Origin: Sphingobacteriia bacterium
GTDB taxonomy: Bacteria > Pseudomonadota > Alphaproteobacteria > Rickettsiales > 33-17
Reading direction: 5' to 3'
DNA: 64,000 nt
Assembly: GCA_017304685.1 (NCBI GenBank)
Contig: JAFKLR010000004.1
Location: 248,001-312,000, forward strand
Made by a program: the position numbers and the translations under genes. Numbering within the stretch: position 1 is the first letter of the stretch; each line of letters begins with the position of its first letter. Shown here piece by piece: positions 47,179 through 56,110 of this stretch. The notes under the pieces were generated by a model. The model saw nothing but the letters and a program-made list of their open reading frames with translations, was not told the origin of the DNA and did not search any database.

Positions 47179-47799
47179 TTACCTTTTAGATAATTTTACA
47201 ACTACAGTTTTTGAAAGGAAATCATGCAAAGCTCTTTTACGAAGTTCAAGGTTTGCAATGAACAAAGGAATTAGAAATAATGATATAGTAAATATATAAG
47301 AAAAATTTCTAATTATAAATTGTTTTAAGCTAGGTCTAGTGTAATCAGTAGAATCGACTATATACATTCTTAATAAATATTTTGCAGGCGATGTTTTAAA
47401 TTTATTGTTAAACCAACTAAGAAAAATAATTGAAACTATAAATAAAGCTAGCTGAGTAACAATTTGATACATAAAGAAAAACTTAAAAAAGCCTAGCTCA
47501 ATCATAGTTTCATCAGTTAAAGCTTTTGATAAAGCTACAATAGGTGAGTTAGTTTCATGCATGTAACCACTAATTATTTGATTAGCTTCTGCAAAATGTT
47601 TAGTTTTTGAATTGAAGACAACCGTTATAATGGAAAGTATCGGATAGCATAATAGCATTAGTATAGCACAATCACCGCACGCTGCTGCAATTCTATTAGT
47701 AATTGAGGGATAAGAAACTTTTTTGCCATCTATTTCTTGAGGAAAAACCAGTAATCTTGGATCAACTTTATTCTTTTTAAATAAATTTAATAATGACAT
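47179..47799 (-). CDS. RDD family membrane protein
   Basis: A 206-residue protein with three to four helices. The N-terminal half has ITNRIAAACGDCAILMLLCY (RDD-type R and D residues in the first helix), the middle has SPAKYLLRMYIVDSTDYTRP and the end RKRALHDFLSKTVVV, which are the RDD domain's conserved parts. Function of RDD proteins is mostly unknown; some are ion antiporters. Its start overlaps the virB9 stop by one base, so it is translated with the secretion genes. Confidence 0.83.
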   Translation of the reverse strand: MSLLNLFKKNKVDPRLLVFPQEIDGKKVSYPSITNRIAAACGDCAILMLLCYPILSIITVVFNSKTKHFAEANQIISGYMHETNSPIVALSKALTDETMIELGFFKFFFMYQIVTQLALFIVSIIFLSWFNNKFKTSPAKYLLRMYIVDSTDYTRPSLKQFIIRNFSYIFTISLFLIPLFIANLELRKRALHDFLSKTVVVKLSKR

Positions 47800-48575
47800 T
47801 AAGCAGGTCTCTTTTTAGTTTTTTTACGATTAGGGTCTAACTTAAGAGGAGTGGCTTCATTGAATACACAAACTATATCATTACCATTTCTCAAAGTAAA
47901 TTGACTTGCAACACGTTCAACTACAACATATTTACCTGCAACTCTGTAATTAACTAACCCCTCTTTACCAAGTGAATCAACTAAGAAAATTGCAGGAATT
48001 TCAGCGTTTTTATCTCTAAATTCAAAATATGTAAATTCACCATCATCGAAAATTTTAATTGGAGAAATTCCATCAACGCCACTAATAGTATAATTAAAGT
48101 TAAGTTTTTCTGGATGAGAAAGATCAGGCCCCTGTGATGAGCTAGCAAAGTTTTGAAGATTATTAGTAAAGCCTTCATCAGGGTAAATAAATTTAACATT
48201 AAACACCATTTCCGGGTCATTTATATCTTCAGCTTCTTTGGCATGTAACTCGAAATGATATACTCTTTTATTAGTAATTAATGTCATGTTAGTTGTAGCT
48301 TCAGGTTCAATTGGTTTAAGGAATAACCTTTTACCAGCTGGAACAATTTGCCAAGCAACCGAATCACCCATAGAAATACTTTCAATGGTTTCTGAATCAT
48401 CAAACTCTACACTTGCTTGGTAACCATAAAAGCCCATTAATTTAAATACATCTTCTGGGTTATATACGATTACTCTAAGTCTACTATCAATTAATGTAGG
48501 CTTCGGTTCTCTAAGTGCACTCGCTTCAAATGCTATAAATATACTTAAGAAAAATACTAATAAAATCTTTATCAT
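47799..48575 (-). CDS. virB9: Type IV secretion system protein VirB9
   Basis: A 258-residue periplasmic/outer-membrane-complex subunit. A signal peptide (residues 1-20, ending FEASA) is followed by the VirB9 N-domain: DSRLRVIVYNPEDVFKLMGF, ESISMGDSVAWQIVPAG, RLFLKPIEPEATTNMTLIT and NKRVYHFEL (each cut for length). The C-domain includes KIFDDGEFTYFEF and RNGNDIVCVFNE. It forms the outer ring of the T4SS core with VirB7 and VirB10. Placed 3 nt after virB8. Other vir genes are outside this window, in line with the split T4SS loci of Rickettsiales. Confidence 0.93.
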   Translation of the reverse strand: MIKILLVFFLSIFIAFEASALREPKPTLIDSRLRVIVYNPEDVFKLMGFYGYQASVEFDDSETIESISMGDSVAWQIVPAGKRLFLKPIEPEATTNMTLITNKRVYHFELHAKEAEDINDPEMVFNVKFIYPDEGFTNNLQNFASSSQGPDLSHPEKLNFNYTISGVDGISPIKIFDDGEFTYFEFRDKNAEIPAIFLVDSLGKEGLVNYRVAGKYVVVERVASQFTLRNGNDIVCVFNEATPLKLDPNRKKTKKRPA

Positions 48576-48578
48576 AGT

Positions 48579-49283
48579 TTAACTCTGATTGTTGTTATAT
48601 AATTTATATTCTCTTACCTGAAAAATCAAAGGTTTTTGATTATTTAAAACTTCTTCAATATCTGTAAGCATAAAACTGATTAAAATTTGTTTATGTACCT
48701 TATTAATTTGCTCTAATCCCTTTTTAATAGTCAATACATCAAAATCTACAATGGCTTCTTCAGCATTATTAAATTGGTTGACTAAAAACTGTATATTTAT
48801 TTTGTCGACTTTCAATATTGTATGTTTTTGATATAAATTAATAGGGCTATTGTAATTTGCTATTTGTATATTTTTATAAAAATTATTAACTACAGACCTA
48901 GTAGAGCTGTTTCTAATATAATAAATTTGATTATCTAATTGGTCATAATCATATGATTCATACTTTTTTATATAAAATTTAATCAAATAATCAGCGACAG
49001 CGAGTTGTGAAGATATTGGGTGATCAAGAGATATTAACCTAGAATTTTGATTAACAGTGTCTTTAATCCGCGATACAAATATATAAGTATCATCTTTTGA
49101 AGAAACGTTAGTTAATATAGAATAGGCAATCATCGCTAAAAAAGCGTACATTAATAAGAAAAGTGTAATAAGAGGTTTTTGAGTAACTGGATAAATATAT
49201 TTAAAATTATACCATTCGTAAGCATCTTTAAAATACTCACGTGATTCTATTGAGTTAACTATTGACCTATTTATATCTGACAT
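48579..49283 (-). CDS. virB8: Type IV secretion system protein VirB8
   Basis: A 234-residue bitopic protein: short cytoplasmic N-terminus (YFKDAYEWYNFKYIYPV), one helix at about residues 38-58 (LITLFLLMYAFLAMIAYSIL), then a periplasmic NTF2-like domain with SQLAVADYLIKFYIKKYE and a NPI/NSP-like YNSPINLYQ. VirB8 is an assembly factor of the T4SS inner-membrane complex. First gene of the virB8-virB9-RDD-kinase unit, divergent from tRNA-Thr. Confidence 0.9.
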   Translation of the reverse strand: MSDINRSIVNSIESREYFKDAYEWYNFKYIYPVTQKPLITLFLLMYAFLAMIAYSILTNVSSKDDTYIFVSRIKDTVNQNSRLISLDHPISSQLAVADYLIKFYIKKYESYDYDQLDNQIYYIRNSSTRSVVNNFYKNIQIANYNSPINLYQKHTILKVDKINIQFLVNQFNNAEEAIVDFDVLTIKKGLEQINKVHKQILISFMLTDIEEVLNNQKPLIFQVREYKLYNNNQS

Positions 49284-49416
49284 TTATTATCACCAGCCAT
49301 TTATTAAAATTTTAACTAAAAAACATAAATTTAGCAATACCGAATTTTAAATAAAAGAGTTTTCATATAAAAAAATCTTGATTTTTTTCCAAAATTTTAT
49401 AGTCTAGCTCCAATTA

Positions 49417-49491
49417 GCCGCCATAGCTCAGTGGTAGAGCACTTCATTGGTAATGAAGAGGTCGAAGGTTCGATTCTTTCTGGCGGCACCA
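49417..49491 (+). tRNA. tRNA-Thr (GGT anticodon)
   Basis: Cloverleaf with acceptor GCCGCCA / TGGCGGC, D arm GCTC ... GAGC, anticodon stem CTTCA / TGAAG with loop TTGGTAA (anticodon GGT), T arm with GTTCGATTC, discriminator A and encoded CCA. Length 75 nt. Confidence 0.97.
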
Positions 49492-49499
49492 TCAAATTC

Positions 49500-49847
49500 T
49501 TAGTAATCTATTTTTGTAACCATTAAAAATAATATAACGCACCAGCCAAAAAAGCTTAATAAAAAAAGACGTTTTGAAGGCTTATATAGTGAATATCCTG
49601 CAATAAATAAATTAATTATAGCAAGTATTAAAGCTTGGCTAATCCAAACTTCATCTAATCCAAATCCGGCAATATGCATTAAATAAAAACCAGTAAAGAA
49701 TGTTACTAATGCTAATACAAGAACAGGTTTTAAGAAAAAATTAACTTCTTTTGTAAAATTTTTATAATGAAAAAAAATAAACCCATTTCCACCTATGAGT
49801 AAAGAAGCTGATAAAATATGGAGGTATTTAATAATATTATATAACAT
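49500..49847 (-). CDS. Four-helix membrane protein, DUF2269/CopD-like
   Basis: A 115-residue protein with four hydrophobic helices: IIKYLHILSASLLIGGNG, LVLALVTFFTGFYLMHIA, ISQALILAIINLFIAGY and LFLLSFFGWCVILFLMV. The first helix with K-x-L-H-I-L-S-A and G-G matches the small DUF2269/CopD-like integral membrane proteins, some of which bind haem or copper through that His. Function unknown. It starts 11 nt inside the preceding small gene, so it is coupled to it. Confidence 0.6.
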   Translation of the reverse strand: MLYNIIKYLHILSASLLIGGNGFIFFHYKNFTKEVNFFLKPVLVLALVTFFTGFYLMHIAGFGLDEVWISQALILAIINLFIAGYSLYKPSKRLFLLSFFGWCVILFLMVTKIDY

Positions 49848-50100
49848 CGGTCATTTTCTCATAAATCTGTTTAACTAATTCTTTTGGGTTTGTTATACCG
49901 TATGAGATACATTCCCGTCCAGCGTTAACCATATTATCAGAAGGATTTTTTGGTACAACTTTAAATCCGGCTTTATCTAATTCTTTTAACACATTTAATG
50001 CTTGTTTTTCATAATCAGCTACAAAAAACAATCCTCTATCAGCATTAGATATTGCATGTTTTATGATTGAAAGTAATTCATTATTCTTAAGAAAAAACAT
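49837..50100 (-). CDS. Small cytoplasmic hypothetical protein
   Basis: An 87-residue protein with no membrane segment: ADRGLFFVADYEKQALNVL and GFKVVPKNPSDNMVNAGREC suggest a compact alpha/beta fold. I recognise no family. It shares its first base with the upstream gene's stop (TAATG) and overlaps the downstream gene by 11 nt, so the three genes are tightly coupled, which supports it being real. Confidence 0.55.
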   Translation of the reverse strand: MFFLKNNELLSIIKHAISNADRGLFFVADYEKQALNVLKELDKAGFKVVPKNPSDNMVNAGRECISYGITNPKELVKQIYEKMTDVI

Positions 50101-50411
50101 TAGTTGTTCTCAGGTTCTAAAGGAAATTTAGGTTTCCTATATTTATTTTTTTGTTTAATTTGTTTAGCTTTACGATTAGCAATTTTAAGAGTTTTTTTAG
50201 CTTCAGGCGAAAGCTTATGATAAATTTCTCTTTTTGTTTCATTTAATTTATTTATCTCTTCGCGATATTTAAATAACTCTTCTTTAATTTTTGGGTCAAT
50301 ATTTTCAATAACATTATTAATTTCATTTTTAATAGAAATTTTATCTTGCGCAAAACTTATTAGAGGAAAAATTAAAAATCCTATCAATATGTTAAATTTA
50401 AATTTTTTCAT
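50100..50411 (-). CDS. Small secreted basic protein, hypothetical
   Basis: A 103-residue protein with a clear Sec signal peptide (FKFNILIGFLIFPLISFA, cleavage before QDK). The mature part is helical and highly charged (EELFKYREEINKLNETKREI; AKKTLKIANRKAKQIKQKNK) and ends in a Lys/Pro/Glu tail. Likely periplasmic or exported. No family recognised. First of a three-gene coupled set reading toward tRNA-Thr. Confidence 0.6.
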   Translation of the reverse strand: MKKFKFNILIGFLIFPLISFAQDKISIKNEINNVIENIDPKIKEELFKYREEINKLNETKREIYHKLSPEAKKTLKIANRKAKQIKQKNKYRKPKFPLEPENN

Positions 50412-50539
50412 ACTACTTTTCCTAAAAAGTTAATTTTTCAATATTTTATTACAATATTATTGCTAATTAAATCAATAGTTTATATTATAAAAATAATCAA
50501 AAGTTTAAAATAATAAATTTCAACATATTGGTTATATTT

Positions 50540-51724
50540 ATGAAAAATAAAAATGATGTAGTTATAGTTGATGCAATTAGAACAGCGATTACAAGCTTTA
50601 ATGGTTCTTTTGCGAATATTCCTGCCCATGAATTAGGAGCATTTTTAATAAAAGAATTACTTAAAAGAAATAAAATTAAAGATAATGAAGTTGATGAAGT
50701 AATTTTAGGTCATGTATTAACCGCAGGGCAAGGGCAAAATCCCGCACGTCAGTCAACTATAAAATCAGGGTTACATTTTCAAACGCCGGCATGGACTGTA
50801 AATCAAGTGTGTGGATCTGGTTTAAAATCAGTGGCGCTTGGCTATCAATCAATAAAATGTGAAAATACTAAAATTGTGATATGCGGTGGCCAAGAAAATA
50901 TGAGCATGGCTCCTCATGCAATTAAACTTAGAGATGGCATCAAAATGGGTGATGCAAAAATGATTGATACTATGCAAGAAGATGGTCTTACAGATGCTTT
51001 TAATCGTTATTTAATGGGTGTTACAGCAGAAAACATAGCTCGTAAATGGAATTTTTCAAGAGAAGCACAAGATGAATTTTCATTAAACTCTCAACAAAAA
51101 GCTGAAAAAGCCCAAAAAGAAAATAAATTTAAAGATGAAATTATTCCTTACATTATTTCTACTAAAAAAGGTGATGTGATAATCGATAAAGATGAATTTC
51201 CAAGGCATGGTACAACAATGGAAAGCCTTGCTAAATTAAGACCTGCATTTGAAAAAGATGGTACAGTAACTGCGGGTAACGCTTCAGGAATAAATGATGG
51301 TGCTGCAACCATTTTACTTACCACAAGAGAACACGCTGAAAGTAGAGGTATGAATATTATTGCTACAGTAAGATCTTGGGCGCAGGCAGGTGTAGAGCCT
51401 GAAATTATGGGAGTAGGTCCAATATATGCAAGTAAAAAAGCATTAGAAAAAGCTAATTGGAAAGTAAGTGATTTAGAGCTTATAGAAGCAAACGAGGCTT
51501 TTGCCGCGCAAGCAATGTCAGTTATTAAGGAATTAGATTTACCTAAAGATATTGTAAACGTTAATGGTGGAGCTATAGCTTTAGGACATCCAATTGGGGC
51601 ATCAGGAGCAAGAGTATTAACAACTTTACTTCATGAAATGAAAAGGACAAGTAGTAAAAAAGGTTTGGCAACTCTCTGTATTGGCGGAGGTATGGGGATT
51701 GCAATGTGTGTTGAACTTGATTAA
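50540..51724 (+). CDS. phaA: Acetyl-CoA acetyltransferase (beta-ketothiolase)
   Basis: A 394-residue thiolase that joins two acetyl-CoA into acetoacetyl-CoA. The nucleophile Cys is in NQVCGSGLKSV, and the catalytic His and Cys are in NGGAIALGHPIGASGARV and LCIGGGMGIA. The frame opens at a TTG at 50528, but the ATG at 50540 begins the conserved MKNKNDVVIVDAIRT. It is 17 nt upstream of the reductase gene, so together they form acetoacetyl-CoA and then 3-hydroxybutyryl-CoA. No phaC synthase is in the window. Confidence 0.95.
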   Translation: MKNKNDVVIVDAIRTAITSFNGSFANIPAHELGAFLIKELLKRNKIKDNEVDEVILGHVLTAGQGQNPARQSTIKSGLHFQTPAWTVNQVCGSGLKSVALGYQSIKCENTKIVICGGQENMSMAPHAIKLRDGIKMGDAKMIDTMQEDGLTDAFNRYLMGVTAENIARKWNFSREAQDEFSLNSQQKAEKAQKENKFKDEIIPYIISTKKGDVIIDKDEFPRHGTTMESLAKLRPAFEKDGTVTAGNASGINDGAATILLTTREHAESRGMNIIATVRSWAQAGVEPEIMGVGPIYASKKALEKANWKVSDLELIEANEAFAAQAMSVIKELDLPKDIVNVNGGAIALGHPIGASGARVLTTLLHEMKRTSSKKGLATLCIGGGMGIAMCVELD

Positions 51725-51741
51725 GGGGAGAGTCAAATAAT

Positions 51742-52464
51742 ATGAGTCGTATAGCAATTGTTACAGGTGGAACTAGAGGAATTGGTAAAGAAATAAGCAC
51801 AGCGCTGAAAGCAGAAGGTTATACAGTTATCGCAACTTATAATAGTAATGAGAAAGCTGCAGAAGAATTTCAAAAGCAAACCGGTATAAAAGCTTATAAA
51901 TGGGATGTAGCAAATTTTGATGAATGTATAAAAAATATCAATAAAATTAAAGAAGAATTTGGTAAGCATCCGGAAGTTTTAGTAAATAATGCAGGTATAA
52001 CTAGAGATAACATGCTTCATAAATCATCATTTGCAGATTGGGATGATGTAATTAAAACTAATTTATATTCATGTTTTAACATGTGCCATGCAATAATTCC
52101 TGCAATGAGAGAAAATAATTTTGGAAGAATAATTAATATAAGTTCTATTAATGGTTTAACAGGTCAACTTGGTCAAACTAATTATTCTGCCGCAAAAGCT
52201 GGTATGATTGGATTTACCAAAGCACTGGCTAAGGAAAGTGCTATAAAAAATATAACTGTAAATGCTATTGCTCCAGGATACATTGGAACAGAAATGTTAG
52301 CTTCCATAAAAGAAGATGTATTACAAAATATAGTAAAACAGATTCCAGCAGGAAGGCTTGGAACTCCAAATGAAATTGCTAGAACAGTTTTATTTTTAGC
52401 TTCGGATAATGCAGGGTTTATTACAGGCTCAGTATTATCTGTGAATGGCGGGCAATATATGTAA
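51742..52464 (+). CDS. phaB: Acetoacetyl-CoA reductase
   Basis: A 240-residue short-chain dehydrogenase. NADPH site TGGTRGIGKEI, NNAG motif VLVNNAGITRDNM, catalytic Ser in INISSINGLTGQLGQ and Y-x-x-x-K in NYSAAKAG. The GQTNYSAAKAGMIGFTKALA stretch is typical of PhaB/FabG-type reductases; the thiolase upstream favours PhaB. Strong AAGGGGAG ribosome-binding site. Only 15 nt separate it from the pilus-platform-like gene downstream. Confidence 0.92.
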   Translation: MSRIAIVTGGTRGIGKEISTALKAEGYTVIATYNSNEKAAEEFQKQTGIKAYKWDVANFDECIKNINKIKEEFGKHPEVLVNNAGITRDNMLHKSSFADWDDVIKTNLYSCFNMCHAIIPAMRENNFGRIINISSINGLTGQLGQTNYSAAKAGMIGFTKALAKESAIKNITVNAIAPGYIGTEMLASIKEDVLQNIVKQIPAGRLGTPNEIARTVLFLASDNAGFITGSVLSVNGGQYM

Positions 52465-52479
52465 TACCAAAATGGTAGA

Positions 52480-54048
52480 ATGAAAGTAGTGAAGGAAGTA
52501 AAAAAAATTGGTCTTAAAAAACTTGGAAATAAAAACCTATATGTATTAATTATAGGTGACAGCGGAGCAATCCTAGTTTATTTCAAGGATTTTAAAGTAG
52601 AAAGTAGAATTTATCTTCAAGACTATTCACAAGAATATATTGATCAATTTATACAATTAATAGGTCAAGATAAGAAAGCTCCTATTTACATTCTTCTCGA
52701 TACCATTGACCAAACTTATAATCTTCAATCTCTTCCAGCGGTTAATGCTTTTAGTATAAATAGCTTAGTAAAAAAGCGTTTAGAAAGAGAATTTCCAGAA
52801 GATATATTGAAAGGTAGTATGTTTATTGATCGAGCTACTACTGGTAGAAAAGATTGGAATTATTTATTTATCGGGGCGCCTTTAAATCCCACAATACTTA
52901 ACTGGATTAATTTAATTGTTAATCTTCCAAATGAATTAAAATCTATTTTGCTTTTACCAGTAGAAGCCCAAAATTTAATAAAATTATATAATCAAAAAAA
53001 TTATGATAAAACCTCTAAACCACCAACAATTCAACTCTTAGTATTACATACAAAAGTTTCAGGAATCAGGCAGGTGGTAATAAGAAATGGTAAAATAATA
53101 TTTACCCGCTTGATTTCAAATGGTGAGCAAGAATATGAAGATGTGATAGCAGGACAATTTGAGCAAGAAATAGTAAATACTATTCAATTCATTAACCGAA
53201 ATAGTAATAAAGAAAACGATAATATTGAAGTTATAGTTGTTTGTTCAACAGATATTAAAAAATTTCTAGCAAAAAATAATAATTATAAAACTTTTACACC
53301 TTATGAAATTGCAAAATTTTTAGATATAAATAGTAATGTCTTAGGAAGTGATAGATTTGTTGATGTTGTAATGGCTTCATTAGTTGCTTTTGAGCCAAAT
53401 ATTCTACCTCTGCATATTAAAAAAACTAAGTTACTATATTTTTTCCATGAAGCGATAAAATATAGTAAGCTTATTAGCGCTTTTGTTTTTAGCTTAATTA
53501 TTGTAATTATAGTCAATTATTTTATAACTACTCAAACCTATAATCAGCAAATTGATATAAATCAGATTCAATTAGCTGAATTTTTAAATAAAATTGAAAC
53601 CAGAAAGAAACAAAGCAGAATAAATGAAGAAGATTCAATAATTATTAAAGAAGTTACTAAATTATATAAATCTCTAACTACAACAAATATATCACCATTA
53701 CAAGCATTCAATAAATTTTATAAAGCTTCTAAAAACAATGTAATTGTAAAAAGTTTTGAATGGAAATTAGAAAATGCAGCAAATAATTTAACAGGTAATC
53801 AACCTAATCCTAATCCAGTTCTTCTGCCAAATAATGTAAGATCCGTTAGCAATTTTTCTATTAAATTCACTAATACGGGTTCATCATATCAGGAATTATT
53901 TGCGAACTTTGAAAAATACATTAAAGATTTAGAGAAAGAATTTAGTGATTACATAGTAGAATATACAAGAATAAATCAACAGATTACTTTTCAAGAACAA
54001 ACTCAAGAAATTCCTGTCAGTATCACTATAAAAGGGCCAAATAAATGA
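52480..54048 (+). CDS. PilM/GspL-like inner-membrane protein (putative)
   Basis: A 522-residue protein with a long cytoplasmic N-terminal part (1-330), one membrane helix (LISAFVFSLIIVIIVNYFI, ~331-350) and a periplasmic C-terminal part that starts as a coiled coil. The order cytoplasmic actin-like domain, helix, coiled coil, small periplasmic domain is that of GspL of type II secretion, or of fused PilM-PilN. The N-terminus (LYVLIIGDSGAILVYFKDF) and a block VIRNGKIIFTRLISNGEQEY fit this fold, but sequence similarity is weak. The last 4 nt overlap the next gene (ATGA). Family call is by architecture and neighbours. Confidence 0.5.
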   Translation: MKVVKEVKKIGLKKLGNKNLYVLIIGDSGAILVYFKDFKVESRIYLQDYSQEYIDQFIQLIGQDKKAPIYILLDTIDQTYNLQSLPAVNAFSINSLVKKRLEREFPEDILKGSMFIDRATTGRKDWNYLFIGAPLNPTILNWINLIVNLPNELKSILLLPVEAQNLIKLYNQKNYDKTSKPPTIQLLVLHTKVSGIRQVVIRNGKIIFTRLISNGEQEYEDVIAGQFEQEIVNTIQFINRNSNKENDNIEVIVVCSTDIKKFLAKNNNYKTFTPYEIAKFLDINSNVLGSDRFVDVVMASLVAFEPNILPLHIKKTKLLYFFHEAIKYSKLISAFVFSLIIVIIVNYFITTQTYNQQIDINQIQLAEFLNKIETRKKQSRINEEDSIIIKEVTKLYKSLTTTNISPLQAFNKFYKASKNNVIVKSFEWKLENAANNLTGNQPNPNPVLLPNNVRSVSNFSIKFTNTGSSYQELFANFEKYIKDLEKEFSDYIVEYTRINQQITFQEQTQEIPVSITIKGPNK

Positions 54049-54728
54049 AATCGCCGACACCGGAAAAAAATCAGGAAAATGTTCAAACTGAGCAAAAAGA
54101 TAAAAAAATTCTTTATACTGATTTACAAAAAAAATTCGGGGTTAATGTATTTATTGCGTTGGTCGCACTTATAAGTTTTTTATCAACAAATTCTTACTTA
54201 AAAAATTTAAAGGATGAAAAAATAAGTCGTGCAAATAGTTTACTAATTCAAGTAAGTACCGCTCAAAATGATTTAGCTGTTTTAGAAAGAAATATTAAAG
54301 AATTTGAAGAAAGTAAAAAGTTATGGCAAAAAATAAAGGAACAAAATTCTAAAAGAAATGGTCTGGATTTTGATCTAGCTCGAACTGTAATTAATGGAGT
54401 TAACAAAAGTAAATTTTTGTCTTCCTCAATTGATATAAATATAGCGCCACCATCTATTAATCTTAATGACCCAAATTATCGAGTTGGAATAGAAAGCGCA
54501 GAAGTTGACGTTAAATTTAAAAATATGAGTGACATTTTATCATTTGGTATTTTAGGGAAAATTACGTCAAATTTTGAAGGCTTTGTTACTTTTAAATATT
54601 TAAAAATTGGACGAATTACTGAATTAAATCCTCAATTAATAGAATCATTAAAGAGAGGGATTTATCCAGAAATTATTGAGTGTAGTGCTCAATTCACATG
54701 GCAAAATTTAAAGGATATAAAAAAATGA
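54045..54728 (+). CDS. PilN/PilO/GspM-like membrane protein (putative)
   Basis: A 227-residue protein: ~35 polar N-terminal residues, one membrane helix (VNVFIALVALISFLSTN), a coiled coil (~residues 55-100: LLIQVSTAQNDLAVLERNIK) and a periplasmic domain of ~120 residues with alternating beta pattern (IESAEVDVKFKNMSDILSF). This layout is that of PilO or GspM, which pair with PilN or GspL. Coupled at both ends by ATGA overlaps. No direct sequence family recognised; the assignment rests on topology and gene order. Confidence 0.5.
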   Translation: MKSPTPEKNQENVQTEQKDKKILYTDLQKKFGVNVFIALVALISFLSTNSYLKNLKDEKISRANSLLIQVSTAQNDLAVLERNIKEFEESKKLWQKIKEQNSKRNGLDFDLARTVINGVNKSKFLSSSIDINIAPPSINLNDPNYRVGIESAEVDVKFKNMSDILSFGILGKITSNFEGFVTFKYLKIGRITELNPQLIESLKRGIYPEIIECSAQFTWQNLKDIKK

Positions 54729-56110
54729 AATCCTTTTTTGTTATGTTGTTTTTTATAAAATTATGTTTCGCAAATGAAATTGATAATATCACGAATGTAA
54801 GTTTACCAAGCAATTCAGATGTAAATAATGATTTAAAAATTGATATAGATGAATTGTTTTCTGAAAACGCTCCAAAGAAAGAAAGCTCTTTAGCAACACC
54901 TGCGCCTAAAACTGAAACTGCTGTAGTTAAATCAAAAGAAGAAACTCTTATTTCTCCATCAATTAATTTACCTAAACCAAGTGAGACACCTAATAATATT
55001 TCAGCGCCCACTATAAAAAAGGAACCTAAACCTATTATTATGCCTCCTACCAATAATACAATTGATAAGGAGTTATCACTTCCATCCTCTGAAATTAAAG
55101 ATAGTAAACTACCATTAATAAAAGAGAGTGAAAAAGTTGTACCAAAAAACGATAAAGCTATTGAACCAATTCTAGAATTACCTAAGATAAAAACTGACTC
55201 ACAAACTTCGTCAACTCCAATAATAAAAGACAAAGAGAAAAAAGAGGAATTACCTATAATTAATAATATTTTAAAAGAAAATAATTCTATAGAAGATAGT
55301 AAAATTTCTCTTCCAATTATTGATCTATCAACAAATAAGGAAGGTCCTGTTATAAAAGAGAAAGTTGAGGTTAAAGAAACTCCAGTTATCTCGACTACCC
55401 CTCAAATTATACAACCTCAACAAAATAATGTGGCCGAGGATAAAAAAATAAAAAATAAAGATTTACAATTTGAAGGGTTGTTGCAACCTTCTGGTCAGAA
55501 ACCGAAACCAACTCAAAACATACCTAATAATGCTTCTACAACTACCTCAACAACTATTCCATCAGTTACAAAAGACTCTAAAACTTCAGTTGAGAATAAA
55601 AATGATGGAGCCAAATATTTAGTAATAGTTACCCCAGATAAACTTTGGGAAAATTCAATAATGTTTAATAACGGAGAAATTAATCAATTACAAAATGCTT
55701 TAAATGATTTTCTATATGGTTATACTCCTACTGCTATTAGCTCTAAAGATGGTAAAGACGCACCTAAAATAAAACGTTCTAAACATAATATAAAACTATC
55801 GCTTAAGACTATTTTATATTTCTCTCAAACAAATTGGACGGTATGGATTAATAATTTTAAAATTAACTATAAAGATAAAGATAAGCCACTTGCAGGTGGT
55901 TTTAAGATAGTTAGCGTGTCACCTAATAGCGTAACTTTAAATGTTAGAATAGATGAAAACACCGAATTGCCAATAAACAGAGACGATTATAAAGATATAC
56001 CAGGAGAAGAGGTAGAATATAGTCATAATGATAATTATATAGTTATTAGATTGTATTTAAATCAGGTGTTCAATTCTAAAACTTTGAAAATAACTGATGG
56101 GGAATATTAA
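54725..56110 (+). CDS. Secreted low-complexity protein with PilP/GspC-like C-terminal domain (putative)
   Basis: Start chosen at 54725: AAGGA lies 9 nt upstream, the ATG overlaps the previous stop (ATGA), and it gives a clean signal peptide SFFVMLFFIKLCFA. The 461-residue protein then has ~280 residues of Lys/Pro/Ser/Thr/Asn-rich low complexity with a recurring LPxI-type motif, likely an extended linker across the periplasm. The last ~150 residues are folded: TNWTVWINNFKINYKDKD and GGFKIVSVSPNSVTLNV recall the homology region of PilP/GspC/GspB, which contacts the secretin. An earlier ATG at 54698 is less likely. Coupled to the ABC ATPase gene by TAATG. Confidence 0.5.
   Translation: MKSFFVMLFFIKLCFANEIDNITNVSLPSNSDVNNDLKIDIDELFSENAPKKESSLATPAPKTETAVVKSKEETLISPSINLPKPSETPNNISAPTIKKEPKPIIMPPTNNTIDKELSLPSSEIKDSKLPLIKESEKVVPKNDKAIEPILELPKIKTDSQTSSTPIIKDKEKKEELPIINNILKENNSIEDSKISLPIIDLSTNKEGPVIKEKVEVKETPVISTTPQIIQPQQNNVAEDKKIKNKDLQFEGLLQPSGQKPKPTQNIPNNASTTTSTTIPSVTKDSKTSVENKNDGAKYLVIVTPDKLWENSIMFNNGEINQLQNALNDFLYGYTPTAISSKDGKDAPKIKRSKHNIKLSLKTILYFSQTNWTVWINNFKINYKDKDKPLAGGFKIVSVSPNSVTLNVRIDENTELPINRDDYKDIPGEEVEYSHNDNYIVIRLYLNQVFNSKTLKITDGEY

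Noticed and set aside
54694-55233. 179-codon minus-strand ORF within the low-complexity secreted protein gene
   Set aside because: It is the mirror of a Lys/Pro/Ser-rich low-complexity region, giving Leu/Ser-rich antisense sequence; the plus-strand gene has a signal peptide and coupled start.
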